A stretch of 64,000 nt of DNA from Clostridiales bacterium (lineage in GTDB: Bacteria > Bacillota > Clostridia > Saccharofermentanales > Saccharofermentanaceae): positions 1-64,000 of the forward strand of contig JAFVDI010000038.1 of the NCBI GenBank assembly GCA_017478485.1, in the 5' to 3' direction. The notes beneath the pieces are model-generated. The model worked only from the letters and a program-made list of their open reading frames with translations, did not search any database and was not told the DNA's origin. This document shows positions 32,726-40,405 of the stretch, in pieces (the first letter of the stretch is position 1; the number at the start of each line of letters is the position of its first letter). The position numbers and the translations under genes were made by a program.

Positions 32726-33829
32726 ATGTATACAGGCATTACCGTAGGCTGTGTAACAACCATCGGACGCAAGCATATCAGCAGGGAAGTCCCTTGCGAA
32801 GATGCTTCTTTTGCTGTGCAGAAGAATGGTGTATCCGTTGTTTGCATTGCTGACGGAGCCGGCGGAAAGAAATATACACATGCACGCTTCGGCTCGGCTT
32901 GTGCGGTTGAGCTTATTTCAGATATCCTGACAGAACATTTCGATGCTCTTTATTCAGAGAACCGCGAAGCAGCTGTCAGATCGTATTTCATGGCCAAGAT
33001 CAGGATCGCTTTTGCGGACATCATGGCCGAGAAAGAACTTGATACACTTGATCAGCTTTCATGCACTCTTTTGTTTGTTGCAGTTAAAGACAGAAGGATG
33101 ATAGTTGGTCATTTGGGAGACGGACTGGTCGTAAGGATCTCACCTTCTGGCCTTTCACCGTTTTCGATGCCTCAGAATGAGAAGGACGGAACAACCTTTT
33201 TCATTACTGCAGGACACGCTGCCGATTACATGAGATTCATTAAGACTACCGTTGATGACTGTCATGCGGTTGCTCTCATGACCGACGGCGTACAGGATAA
33301 CGTTTACGATGAGGATTCAGGTCTTGTTAAGCCTGTTGTTGCCAAGATGGCTGAGACCTTCAAAGATGGCCGCGAGAAGGGGGAAGCGGCTATCAAGGAG
33401 ATACTCGAGAAGTATATCGTCGGTTCAAGCAATGTAAGTGACGATTCATCTTTCGGAGTTCTTCTTTTGGAGGGAACACAGGCGCCGGACGTTGCTTCGC
33501 TTGAAAGCAGTGCAGAGAAATTCGGAACATCAGAAGAGGATTTCATGACTGTTGCCAAGGCCATCAGGGATGATCTTATGAAAGCTTCTGAGATCATTTC
33601 CAAGGCGGCTGAAAAGAGTGAAGAGGAAAAGGCTTCAGATACGGCAGAGACTGCTGAAACGGAGCCTGCAGCCGAAACCAAAGAACCTGAAGAGGAAACC
33701 AAACCTGAAGAAACAGAAAAGGTTTCCGGGAAGAAGAACTTACCAGCGATACTTCTTGGTATTGCATGTGTAATCGAACTGATCATCATTGTCTTACTGC
33801 TTATTTTCAGAACGAGGGGTGTTGTATGA
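32726..33829 (+). CDS. PP2C-family protein phosphatase with C-terminal membrane anchor
   Basis: This is a Ser/Thr phosphatase that should reverse the action of the kinase in this cassette. The 367-residue product has PP2C motifs at residues 1-245: VPCEDASF, IADGAGGKKY, GHLGDGLVV, ALMTDGVQD and NVSDDSSFGVLLL. These supply the metal-binding aspartates. An acidic Glu/Thr-rich linker follows (about 275-335), then one hydrophobic helix (IACVIELIIIVLLLIF) and the short tail RTRGVV. That puts the catalytic domain on the cytoplasmic face, tail-anchored. The stop overlaps the next start (ATGA). Confidence 0.9.
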   Translation: MYTGITVGCVTTIGRKHISREVPCEDASFAVQKNGVSVVCIADGAGGKKYTHARFGSACAVELISDILTEHFDALYSENREAAVRSYFMAKIRIAFADIMAEKELDTLDQLSCTLLFVAVKDRRMIVGHLGDGLVVRISPSGLSPFSMPQNEKDGTTFFITAGHAADYMRFIKTTVDDCHAVALMTDGVQDNVYDEDSGLVKPVVAKMAETFKDGREKGEAAIKEILEKYIVGSSNVSDDSSFGVLLLEGTQAPDVASLESSAEKFGTSEEDFMTVAKAIRDDLMKASEIISKAAEKSEEEKASDTAETAETEPAAETKEPEEETKPEETEKVSGKKNLPAILLGIACVIELIIIVLLLIFRTRGVV

Positions 33830-34608
33830 GCGAAGAAAGAAAATATGAAGTCCTTCCGGGCGTTGAGCTGCCGGACATGAAGACTATTAAAGAAGCGGCT
33901 TCTGATTTTTCCGCTTCCGGTGTTAATGATATCCAGATCAAGACACCTAAGCCTGTTTATACTTCTGAAGGTGTACCTGCCGACAGAGCTACAGCCGCAG
34001 AACTTGCTGCTTTGCAGGAACTCGGTGACGAAGTTGCCGAGAGCGAAAAGCGCATTGCTGAAGAGAGCCGCAGGCGCATGAGCGAGATCATGAGCAGCGC
34101 TGTTCAGGCTCCTGAATCTCTTTCTGATCTTATCAATTACAACAGGGAAAAGATGAGCGAAGAAGCCATCAAAGCAGCTGAAGAGAAGATACGTAAGGAA
34201 GAGGAGCTCAAGAAGGCCGTAGAAGAACAGCAGAGGGCAAGAGAAGAGAGAAGACAGATGCAGCAGCGCCTGCTTGAAGAGGCCCGTGAGCGTGCAGCTG
34301 CCGTAAGAGAAGCAGAAAAACGCGGAATCAAGCCTGATGAATCACTTCTTGAATCTGAAGAGAAAGAAGAAACGCCTGTAAAAGAGGCCGATAAAACAGA
34401 AGTTCCTGCAGAAAAGCCGGAAGAAACAGTTGCTGCGAAAAAGGAAGAGAAGCCTGCAGAAGAAGCCGGTGCCACGATCAAAGCGGCTCCCGCAGCTGCT
34501 GTCGCTCCCGCTGCACCTGTTGTTCCTGATGAACCGATTAAGCCTGCTATCGCTTCTGATGACGAAACTTACGACGACTTCAGCGAATTTTTTGACGACA
34601 ACAAGTAA
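33826..34608 (+). CDS. Coiled-coil, charged protein of the kinase/phosphatase cassette
   Basis: The 260-residue product is not a family I recognise. Residues 60-185 are strongly helical and charged, with coiled-coil spacing (ESEKRIAEESRRRMSEIM and EQQRAREERRQMQQRL). The C-terminal 75 residues are Ala/Pro/Glu-rich and end in a very acidic patch (DDETYDDFSEFFDDNK). There is no membrane helix. It overlaps the PP2C stop by four bases, so the two are coupled. Its many Ser/Thr sites and its place in the operon make it a candidate substrate or adaptor of the kinase, which is inference. The transcript then runs toward tRNA-Lys, which has its own promoter. Confidence 0.75.
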   Translation: MSEERKYEVLPGVELPDMKTIKEAASDFSASGVNDIQIKTPKPVYTSEGVPADRATAAELAALQELGDEVAESEKRIAEESRRRMSEIMSSAVQAPESLSDLINYNREKMSEEAIKAAEEKIRKEEELKKAVEEQQRAREERRQMQQRLLEEARERAAAVREAEKRGIKPDESLLESEEKEETPVKEADKTEVPAEKPEETVAAKKEEKPAEEAGATIKAAPAAAVAPAAPVVPDEPIKPAIASDDETYDDFSEFFDDNK

Positions 34609-34624
34609 TTATTCAGATTACCTG

Positions 34625-34652
34625 TTGACACAGGCACAAGGTGTGATAAAAT
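34625..34652 (+). promoter_or_regulatory. tRNA-Lys promoter
   Basis: TTGACA (34625-34630), 16 bases, TAAAAT (34647-34652), ending 18 bases before the tRNA. Confidence 0.7.
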
Positions 34653-34670
34653 ATTGTCCGTTGCGCTAAC

Positions 34671-34746
34671 GCACCTCTAGCTCAGATGGTAGAGCAACTG
34701 ACTCTTAATCAGTGGGCCCAGGGTTCGAGTCCCTGGAGGTGCACCA
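34671..34746 (+). tRNA. tRNA-Lys (CUU)
   Basis: The cloverleaf is complete: acceptor GCACCTC with GAGGTGC, D-arm AGCTCAGATGGTAGAGC, anticodon stem ACTGA/TCAGT with loop CTCTTAA giving CUU, T-arm with GGTTCGAGTCC, and an encoded CCA. It is a single gene with its own promoter and terminator. Confidence 0.97.
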
Positions 34747-34750
34747 AAGA

Positions 34751-34785
34751 AAAACCGTGAACCTTGGTTCACGGTTTTTTGTTTG
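34751..34785 (+). terminator. tRNA-Lys terminator
   Basis: AAAACCGTGAACC pairs perfectly with GGTTCACGGTTTT over 13 bases with a tight loop, followed by T-rich sequence. Confidence 0.9.
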
Positions 34786-34807
34786 CTTTTTTATGGAACA
34801 CATAATA

Positions 34808-34831
34808 GGGGATCGTTAAGATCCCCTTTTT
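34808..34831. terminator. Second terminator between convergent units
   Basis: GGGGATC pairs with GATCCCC around a 5-base loop and TTTTT follows on the plus strand. It lies just past the end of the minus-strand oxidoreductase gene. Confidence 0.65.
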
Positions 34832-34833
34832 GA

Positions 34834-35955
34834 TTAATTGAAATAACCTGTCATGTCGACCGTACTGAAATCTTCGGTGAGCGGAAGAGGTATCTGGCGG
34901 TTTTCTTTTGCAGACTTGTAGATGCCCATCATGGTGTCTACGGAAGAATAGCCCGCATACGCGTCTGCAATGGGCTGTGTGTTGTTGACGATCGAGTTGT
35001 AAAGATCGTTATAGATTCCCATGTGGGGGTTCAGAGCGCATTTATACGCGAATAAACCGCCTTCTTTAAGCTGACGGCGGATATATCTGCCGTTGAGCTT
35101 ATGAGTCCTGCCTTTTTCATCGAGTGAGAATATCCTGATGTGCGGCTTGTTGGAGTCGATACCCATCGAGAGCATTCCTTTTTCACAGAAGACAGTAAAG
35201 TCAGCCATGTGCTTGGAAGGGAATGTGGCTGTAGTGCCTTCAACTGATGCAAGGGCACCGTTTTCGAGTCTTAAGATGGCCATGCCGAGATCTTCAGCCT
35301 CGATATTGCGCAGGCGCTGGGAGATCATTGCTTCAGCGGACACGGGTTCAGATCCCATGAGCCAGACGAGCAGGTCTATCGCGTGAATAGTCTGATTCAT
35401 CAGGGCTCCGCCGTCGCTCTTCCATGTTCCGCGCCATGCAGCACTTCCGTAATAGGATTCATCGTGGCCCCAGCGGACGGTGATGTTTCCGTGGGTAACC
35501 TTACCGTATACGCCTTTTGCGATATCATCGCGGACGAGACCTACGATGGGGAAGTATCTGTAAATGTGTCCCATTGCGATCTTGCAGCCTGTTTTCTGAG
35601 CAAGCTCGTAGATGTCGCGCGCTTCAAAAGCAGACATGGTCATGGGCTTTTCGAGAAGGAGATTGCTGCCTTTCTCCATCGCATAAGAAGCTATCTGGAA
35701 ATGAAGGCCCGAAGGAACCGTAACGGATGTGATGTCGGGCTTTACCTTATCTATGGCTTCCTTGTAATCGGAAAAGACCGGAGTATCTGCAAAACCTTTA
35801 ACAGAGCCAAGGAGACGCTTTGCCGAATCCGCATTGGTATCAACAACGGCAGCAAGCTTTAATCCCTTGAGCTTGGAGATGGCTTTAAGATGCTTTACCG
35901 CCACGCGGCCGCATCCTATGATTATTACCGATAAAGGCTTAGCTGTATCTGCCAT
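34834..35955 (-). CDS. Gfo/Idh/MocA-family oxidoreductase
   Basis: This is an NAD(P)-dependent dehydrogenase acting on a sugar or inositol-like compound. The 373-residue product has an N-terminal Rossmann domain (VIIIGCGRVAVKHLKAI near residue 10), the conserved LLLEKPMTMSAFEA with the EKP motif near residue 98, then the family C-terminal alpha/beta domain with GGALMNQTIHAIDLLVWLMG, where the His is the likely acid. The start at 35955 follows TTGGAGGATGAG and matches the usual N-terminus. Longer upstream frames lack a site. It is a single gene divergent from pdp. The substrate cannot be read. Confidence 0.9.
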   Translation of the reverse strand: MADTAKPLSVIIIGCGRVAVKHLKAISKLKGLKLAAVVDTNADSAKRLLGSVKGFADTPVFSDYKEAIDKVKPDITSVTVPSGLHFQIASYAMEKGSNLLLEKPMTMSAFEARDIYELAQKTGCKIAMGHIYRYFPIVGLVRDDIAKGVYGKVTHGNITVRWGHDESYYGSAAWRGTWKSDGGALMNQTIHAIDLLVWLMGSEPVSAEAMISQRLRNIEAEDLGMAILRLENGALASVEGTTATFPSKHMADFTVFCEKGMLSMGIDSNKPHIRIFSLDEKGRTHKLNGRYIRRQLKEGGLFAYKCALNPHMGIYNDLYNSIVNNTQPIADAYAGYSSVDTMMGIYKSAKENRQIPLPLTEDFSTVDMTGYFN

Positions 35956-36052
35956 CTCATCCTCCAAGTGTTCAATTCGTCTGGAATAGTTTAGCACTTT
36001 GGCACGTATTTGGGGTATTCTTATTATATAAAGACAATCCGGGGTAGTTACC

Positions 36053-37405
36053 ATGAAGATGATCGACATCATTCTTGAGAAAAGATACGGCAGGGAACTG
36101 ACTGATGAGCAGATCGCATTTTTCGTAAAAGGCGTAACTGACGGTTCCATTCCTGATTATCAGGTCTCATCGCTTTTGATGGCCATAGTACTTAACGGCA
36201 TGTCAGAGCGTGAGATGACGACTCTGACAATTGAGATGTCCAGGTCGGGTGATGTGAACGATCTTTCTTTTCTTGAAGGTATTGCCGTTGATAAGCACAG
36301 TACCGGCGGCGTAGGAGATAAGGTCACGCCTTTGCTCCTGCCATTGCTCGCAACTTACGGCATACAGAGCGTCAAGCTCAGCGGCAGGGGCCTCGGATAT
36401 ACCGGAGGAACCGTTGATAAGTTTGAATCCATCGAAGGATTCGAATGCGAGATAGCGAGAAAGAGATTCCCTGAACTGATAAAAAATACCGGAATGGTCA
36501 TATCAGGCCAGACTCCTGATCTCGCACCTGCCGATAAGATACTCTATTCGCTCAGAGACGTTACCGGAACGGTCGACTCCATTCCGCTCATCGCATCGAG
36601 CATCATGAGCAAGAAAATCGCAGGAGGCGCTAAAGCGCTTGTTTTGGACGTCACATGCGGTTTCGGCGCTTTCATGAAGGAAGAAAGCCGTGCCCGTGAA
36701 CTTTCTGCAGCCATGATAAGGATCGGCGAGGGCGCAGGCATAAAGACACGCGCGGTGGTCACGGATATGGATCAGCCTCTTGGTAGAAACGTTGGCAATA
36801 CGCTTGAGATGCAGGAAGTTTACGATACTCTCTGCGGCAAGGGCAGTAAGGATGTTCAGATAGTCGTTGTTGAACTTGCTTTCCAACTTGTAAGACTCGC
36901 AGGAAAAGGAATGGATCTGGACGATAATGAACTCAGGATCGATCTTTTGAAGAGGCTTACAGACGGAAGAGCGCTCGAAGAATACAGGAAACTCATAAGA
37001 TCCCAGGGCGGCGTAATAAATGAGGACGGATCGCCTCAGTATGTTGACTATCCTTTTGACGCCATGCATATCAATGCACCCGAAGACGGATATATTACCA
37101 ATGTCCGAGCAAACCTTATCGGACGTGCATCATGTACGCTCGGAGCAGGAAGGTTTGAAAAAAGCGATAAGATCGATTTCGGCGCAGGCGTGATCCTTTG
37201 CGTCAAGAAAGGCGACAAGGTAAAGAAAGGTGATACTTTGTGCGCGCTTTGCCAGGGTGAAAAGAATCCGCTTCCGGATGCCGACGAACGCCTTTATTCT
37301 GCTTTTGATCTTGCAAGCAAAGCATTTGAGATAGGTCCAAATCCGCCCAAGGAGAAAGATCCGGTAATTGCGGTATTGCCTAAAAAGCCTTTTGGTGTAA
37401 AATAA
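36053..37405 (+). CDS. pdp: Pyrimidine-nucleoside phosphorylase
   Basis: The enzyme splits uridine or thymidine with phosphate to base and (deoxy)ribose-1-phosphate. The 450-residue product shows all parts of the family: the helical N-terminus ILEKRYGRELTDEQI, the phosphate-binding DKHSTGGVGDKVT near residue 82, SGRGLGYTGGTVDK, and a C-terminal domain with DGYITNV. Together with upp and the uracil permease at the left of the window it supports pyrimidine salvage. The start has GGGGTAG before it. It is close to ruvC but separated by 27 bases, so it may lead that operon. Confidence 0.95.
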   Translation: MKMIDIILEKRYGRELTDEQIAFFVKGVTDGSIPDYQVSSLLMAIVLNGMSEREMTTLTIEMSRSGDVNDLSFLEGIAVDKHSTGGVGDKVTPLLLPLLATYGIQSVKLSGRGLGYTGGTVDKFESIEGFECEIARKRFPELIKNTGMVISGQTPDLAPADKILYSLRDVTGTVDSIPLIASSIMSKKIAGGAKALVLDVTCGFGAFMKEESRARELSAAMIRIGEGAGIKTRAVVTDMDQPLGRNVGNTLEMQEVYDTLCGKGSKDVQIVVVELAFQLVRLAGKGMDLDDNELRIDLLKRLTDGRALEEYRKLIRSQGGVINEDGSPQYVDYPFDAMHINAPEDGYITNVRANLIGRASCTLGAGRFEKSDKIDFGAGVILCVKKGDKVKKGDTLCALCQGEKNPLPDADERLYSAFDLASKAFEIGPNPPKEKDPVIAVLPKKPFGVK

Positions 37406-37432
37406 GAACAAATGTTTTACAAGGAGTAATCA

Positions 37433-37993
37433 ATGCCGGAAAAGAATACCCAGAGGATCATCGGAATAGACCCCGGATACGCAATTACCGGCTACGGCAT
37501 AATCGATAAGTGCGGCAATAAGTTTTCAGTAGTTGATTACGGCGTTATCGAGACAAAGCCTAAGACTGATTTCCCCGTAAGGCTTCTTGCGATCAATGAG
37601 AAGATAAAGTTCATGTTGGAACAGTTCAGACCTGACTATATGTCGATCGAAGAGCTCTTCATGGGTAAGAACCATACGACTGTTATCGGAACCGCCCAAG
37701 CTAGAGGAGCAGTTCTCGTTGAGGCTGCCAGAGCAGGCATTGATGTATTCGAATTTACTCCCGGTCAGGTTAAGCTTGCGATCACCGGATATGGTGTTGC
37801 AGAGAAGAAACAGGTCCAGCTTATGACCAAATCCATACTTGGTCTTAAAGAGATACCCAAGCCTGACGATGCCGCAGATGCTTTGGCTCTGGCTATCTGT
37901 CTTGCCAATACCGGCATCAATTTTGCAGGCAAGGCTGTTTCCGGATATCAGTACGGCCGTTACGGTTATTCAAGACGCAACGAATTCGGTTAA
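37433..37993 (+). CDS. ruvC: Holliday junction endonuclease RuvC
   Basis: This nuclease cuts four-way DNA junctions made in recombination. The 186-residue product has the acid residues of the RNase H-like fold: RIIGIDPGYAITGYG (first Asp near residue 12), SIEELFMGKNHTT, and DDAADALALAIC. The length is about 10-20 residues over the family norm because of a short C-terminal tail (SGYQYGRYGYSRRNEFG). It starts the ruvC-ruvA-ruvB-queH run, after AAGGAG. Confidence 0.97.
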   Translation: MPEKNTQRIIGIDPGYAITGYGIIDKCGNKFSVVDYGVIETKPKTDFPVRLLAINEKIKFMLEQFRPDYMSIEELFMGKNHTTVIGTAQARGAVLVEAARAGIDVFEFTPGQVKLAITGYGVAEKKQVQLMTKSILGLKEIPKPDDAADALALAICLANTGINFAGKAVSGYQYGRYGYSRRNEFG

Positions 37994-38034
37994 AAACAGG
38001 TTTTATGAGATAATATCTTCCGGAGGAAGAATAA

Positions 38035-38670
38035 ATGTACGCATATATCAGAGGAAAGATCATATCCAGAAACGATAACCAGATGGTAATCGACAATAAC
38101 GGTATCGGTTATCTTATAAATTGTCCTTTTGCTATTTCATCAACACTCGGTGCAAACGGCGAAGAAGTTACCGTTTATGTATATCAGAGCGTCAGGGAAG
38201 ACGATATTTCTCTTTTCGGTTTCGCATCTGCAGATCAGAAGGATATCTTCCTGAAGCTGATCACCGTATCAGGCGTCGGCCCAAAGGTAGCTCACAATAT
38301 CTGCTCCGCGCTAACGCCTGAGCAGATCGCTTTAGCCGTCATGGGCAATAATGTATCTATCCTTTCAAGCGTAAAGGGTTTAGGCAAGAAGAGTGCTGAA
38401 AAGATCATAGTCGAACTCAGGGATAAGCTTAAGGGACAGACAAAGAGCAGCGGAACTGCCGCATCTGTCATTTCTTCTGCATCTTCCGGTTCTGCACCTG
38501 CTTCAGCCATGGGTTCAGTTGCCGATGATGCAATCGGTGCATTGATGGTTCTTGATTACAGAGAGCAGGAAGCAGCTGAGGCTGTTGCTGCCGCATATGA
38601 GGAAGGAATCTCTCTTGAGGCTCTTATCAAGAAGGCTCTCAAGATCGCTTCCGGGAGTAAGTTCTCATGA
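38035..38670 (+). CDS. ruvA: Holliday junction branch migration protein RuvA
   Basis: This is the junction-binding subunit that loads the RuvB motor. The 211-residue product has the OB-fold N-terminus [15 protein letters not shown], the acidic pin region near residue 55, two helix-hairpin-helix motifs ([15 protein letters not shown] and [13 protein letters not shown]), a Ser/Ala linker at about 130-160 and the C-terminal RuvB-contact domain ([15 protein letters not shown]). The start follows CCGGAGGAAG. It overlaps ruvB by four bases. Confidence 0.97.
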   Translation: MYAYIRGKIISRNDNQMVIDNNGIGYLINCPFAISSTLGANGEEVTVYVYQSVREDDISLFGFASADQKDIFLKLITVSGVGPKVAHNICSALTPEQIALAVMGNNVSILSSVKGLGKKSAEKIIVELRDKLKGQTKSSGTAASVISSASSGSAPASAMGSVADDAIGALMVLDYREQEAAEAVAAAYEEGISLEALIKKALKIASGSKFS

Positions 38671-39791
38671 TGGATAATTACGGATATGAGGCCGAGGAAG
38701 ACCGCATCATAGGAAGGGTCAAGCAGCCTTCTGATGTTGATGAGAAGACTTTAAGGCCTTTAAGACTTGAGGATTATTCAGGCCAGGAGAAGATAAAGAA
38801 GAACTTAAGGATTTTCATCGAAGCTGCCAAGAAGCGCGGAGAATCCTTGGATCATGTTCTGCTTTACGGCCCTCCGGGACTCGGAAAGACCACTCTTGCC
38901 GGCATAATCGCCAATGAGATGGGTGTCGGAATGCATATCACGACCGGTCCTTCGATCGAGAAGGCGGGTGATCTTGCTGCTCTCCTTACCAATATAGAAG
39001 AGAATGAGGTTCTTTTCATAGACGAGATCCACAGACTCAACAGAAATGTTGAAGAGATCCTTTATCCTGCGATGGAGGATTTCAAGCTCGATCTCATGAT
39101 CGGCAAAGGTCCCGCGGCAAGATCCATGAGGCTTGATCTGCCGCATTTTACGCTTATCGGCGCAACAACCAGAGCGGGAATGATCTCATCTCCTTTGAGA
39201 GACCGTTTCGGCATGATAAACCATCTGGAACTTTATGAGACGCCTGATCTAATGCAGATCCTTAAGCGTGATGCAGGACTTCTCGGTATCAATATCAGTG
39301 AGGACGGCCTGCAAAACATCGCGTCAAGATCAAGAGGTACGCCGAGAATTGCGATAAGACTTCTTAAGAGAATGCGCGATTTCGCCATGTACATGGAGAA
39401 GGACATCATTGATAAAGAGGTTTCAGACTTTGGCCTTAAGCAGCTCGACATCGATGAGATCGGTCTTGATAACATCGACCGCAAGATGCTCATGACGATC
39501 GCAGATATATTCGCCGGCGGTCCGGTCGGCCTTGATACGCTCGCTGCTACTACAGGCGAGGATCAGGTTACTATCGAAGATGTATATGAACCTTTCCTTC
39601 TGCAGAACGGATTTATCCAGAAGACATCAAGAGGAAGAATGCTTACCATGCGAGCTTTCAAGCACTTGGGCATGACGCCTCCGCCTTCGTTTATTCCCGG
39701 TGGTAAAGCTTCCCAGGCCAATGCTTCCGGATCTCAGTATCAGAACATTTCTATCGATGACTGGCAGAACAGCAACGGGGAAGAGGAATAA
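38667..39791 (+). CDS. ruvB: Holliday junction branch migration ATPase RuvB
   Basis: This AAA+ motor drives branch migration with RuvA. The 374-residue product has Walker [11 protein letters not shown] near residue 68, Walker [12 protein letters not shown], sensor 1 IGATTRAGM, sensor 2 RSRGTPRIA and a winged-helix C-terminus with the usual ending ([14 protein letters not shown]). After that it carries about 35 extra residues. The start overlaps the ruvA stop. The stop overlaps the queH start (TAATG). Confidence 0.98.
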   Translation: MMDNYGYEAEEDRIIGRVKQPSDVDEKTLRPLRLEDYSGQEKIKKNLRIFIEAAKKRGESLDHVLLYGPPGLGKTTLAGIIANEMGVGMHITTGPSIEKAGDLAALLTNIEENEVLFIDEIHRLNRNVEEILYPAMEDFKLDLMIGKGPAARSMRLDLPHFTLIGATTRAGMISSPLRDRFGMINHLELYETPDLMQILKRDAGLLGINISEDGLQNIASRSRGTPRIAIRLLKRMRDFAMYMEKDIIDKEVSDFGLKQLDIDEIGLDNIDRKMLMTIADIFAGGPVGLDTLAATTGEDQVTIEDVYEPFLLQNGFIQKTSRGRMLTMRAFKHLGMTPPPSFIPGGKASQANASGSQYQNISIDDWQNSNGEEE

Positions 39792-40405
39792 TGGAAGGTT
39801 TTCCCGATACACTGAAGATTCCTTCACTGGATCCTGCTGACTGCGGCAGGCTTTTGCTTCATTGCTGCTGCGGTCCCTGTTCAATGTATCCGCTGAAACT
39901 TTTGACTTCACAGGGAATTGAGCCTGACTGTTTCTGGTTCAATCCCAATATTCATCCTCAGTTTGAATGGGACAGAAGGCTGTTTAACCTTCAAAAGGCC
40001 TGTGATTCTTATAGTCTTAAGCTTGTAAAAGCAGGTGATGCCTGTGAAGAGGATTACTGGCGTTCAAAAGAATATCTTGAACAGTATAAGTCCCGCTGTG
40101 AAATGTGCTATGACAAGCGTATGGAAGAGACTGCGAAGTACTGTGCTGATCACGGATACGATTCGTTCTGCACGACTCTTCTCGTAAGTCCTTATCAGCA
40201 GCATGACAGGATCTGTGAGATCTCAGCACAGAAAGCAGATATATACGGTGTTAAGTTCTATTATCTGGATTTCAGACCGGGTTTTTATTTCGGACAGAAG
40301 CTTGCAAAAGAGATAGGCCTATACAGGCAGAAATATTGCGGATGCTGCTTCTCGCTCGACGAATCAGAGTTTAAGGATAAGATAATCAAAAGCTTTGAAG
40401 CTTAA
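39791..40405 (+). CDS. queH: Epoxyqueuosine reductase QueH
   Basis: This enzyme does the last step in queuosine formation on tRNA and replaces the cobalamin-dependent QueG. The 204-residue product has the DUF208/QueH cysteine pattern: LLLHCCCGPCSMYP near residue 22, RCEMCYDKRM near residue 103 and KYCGCCFSLDES near residue 190. These should hold iron-sulfur and an additional metal. It overlaps the ruvB stop by one base, so it is part of the ruv operon. Its stop overlaps the stop of the convergent rqcH gene (bases TTAA). No other queuosine gene is present here. Confidence 0.95.
   Translation: MEGFPDTLKIPSLDPADCGRLLLHCCCGPCSMYPLKLLTSQGIEPDCFWFNPNIHPQFEWDRRLFNLQKACDSYSLKLVKAGDACEEDYWRSKEYLEQYKSRCEMCYDKRMEETAKYCADHGYDSFCTTLLVSPYQQHDRICEISAQKADIYGVKFYYLDFRPGFYFGQKLAKEIGLYRQKYCGCCFSLDESEFKDKIIKSFEA

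Noticed and set aside
33304..34481. Long minus-strand open frames opposite the PP2C and coiled-coil genes
   Set aside because: They are rich in Ser and Ala because of the Glu/Ala codons on the coding strand, and they have no start signals. They are shadows.
34944..35955. Frame extension of the oxidoreductase to 36150
   Set aside because: The extra N-terminal residues do not match the family, and GGAGG with the normal Rossmann start points to 35955.
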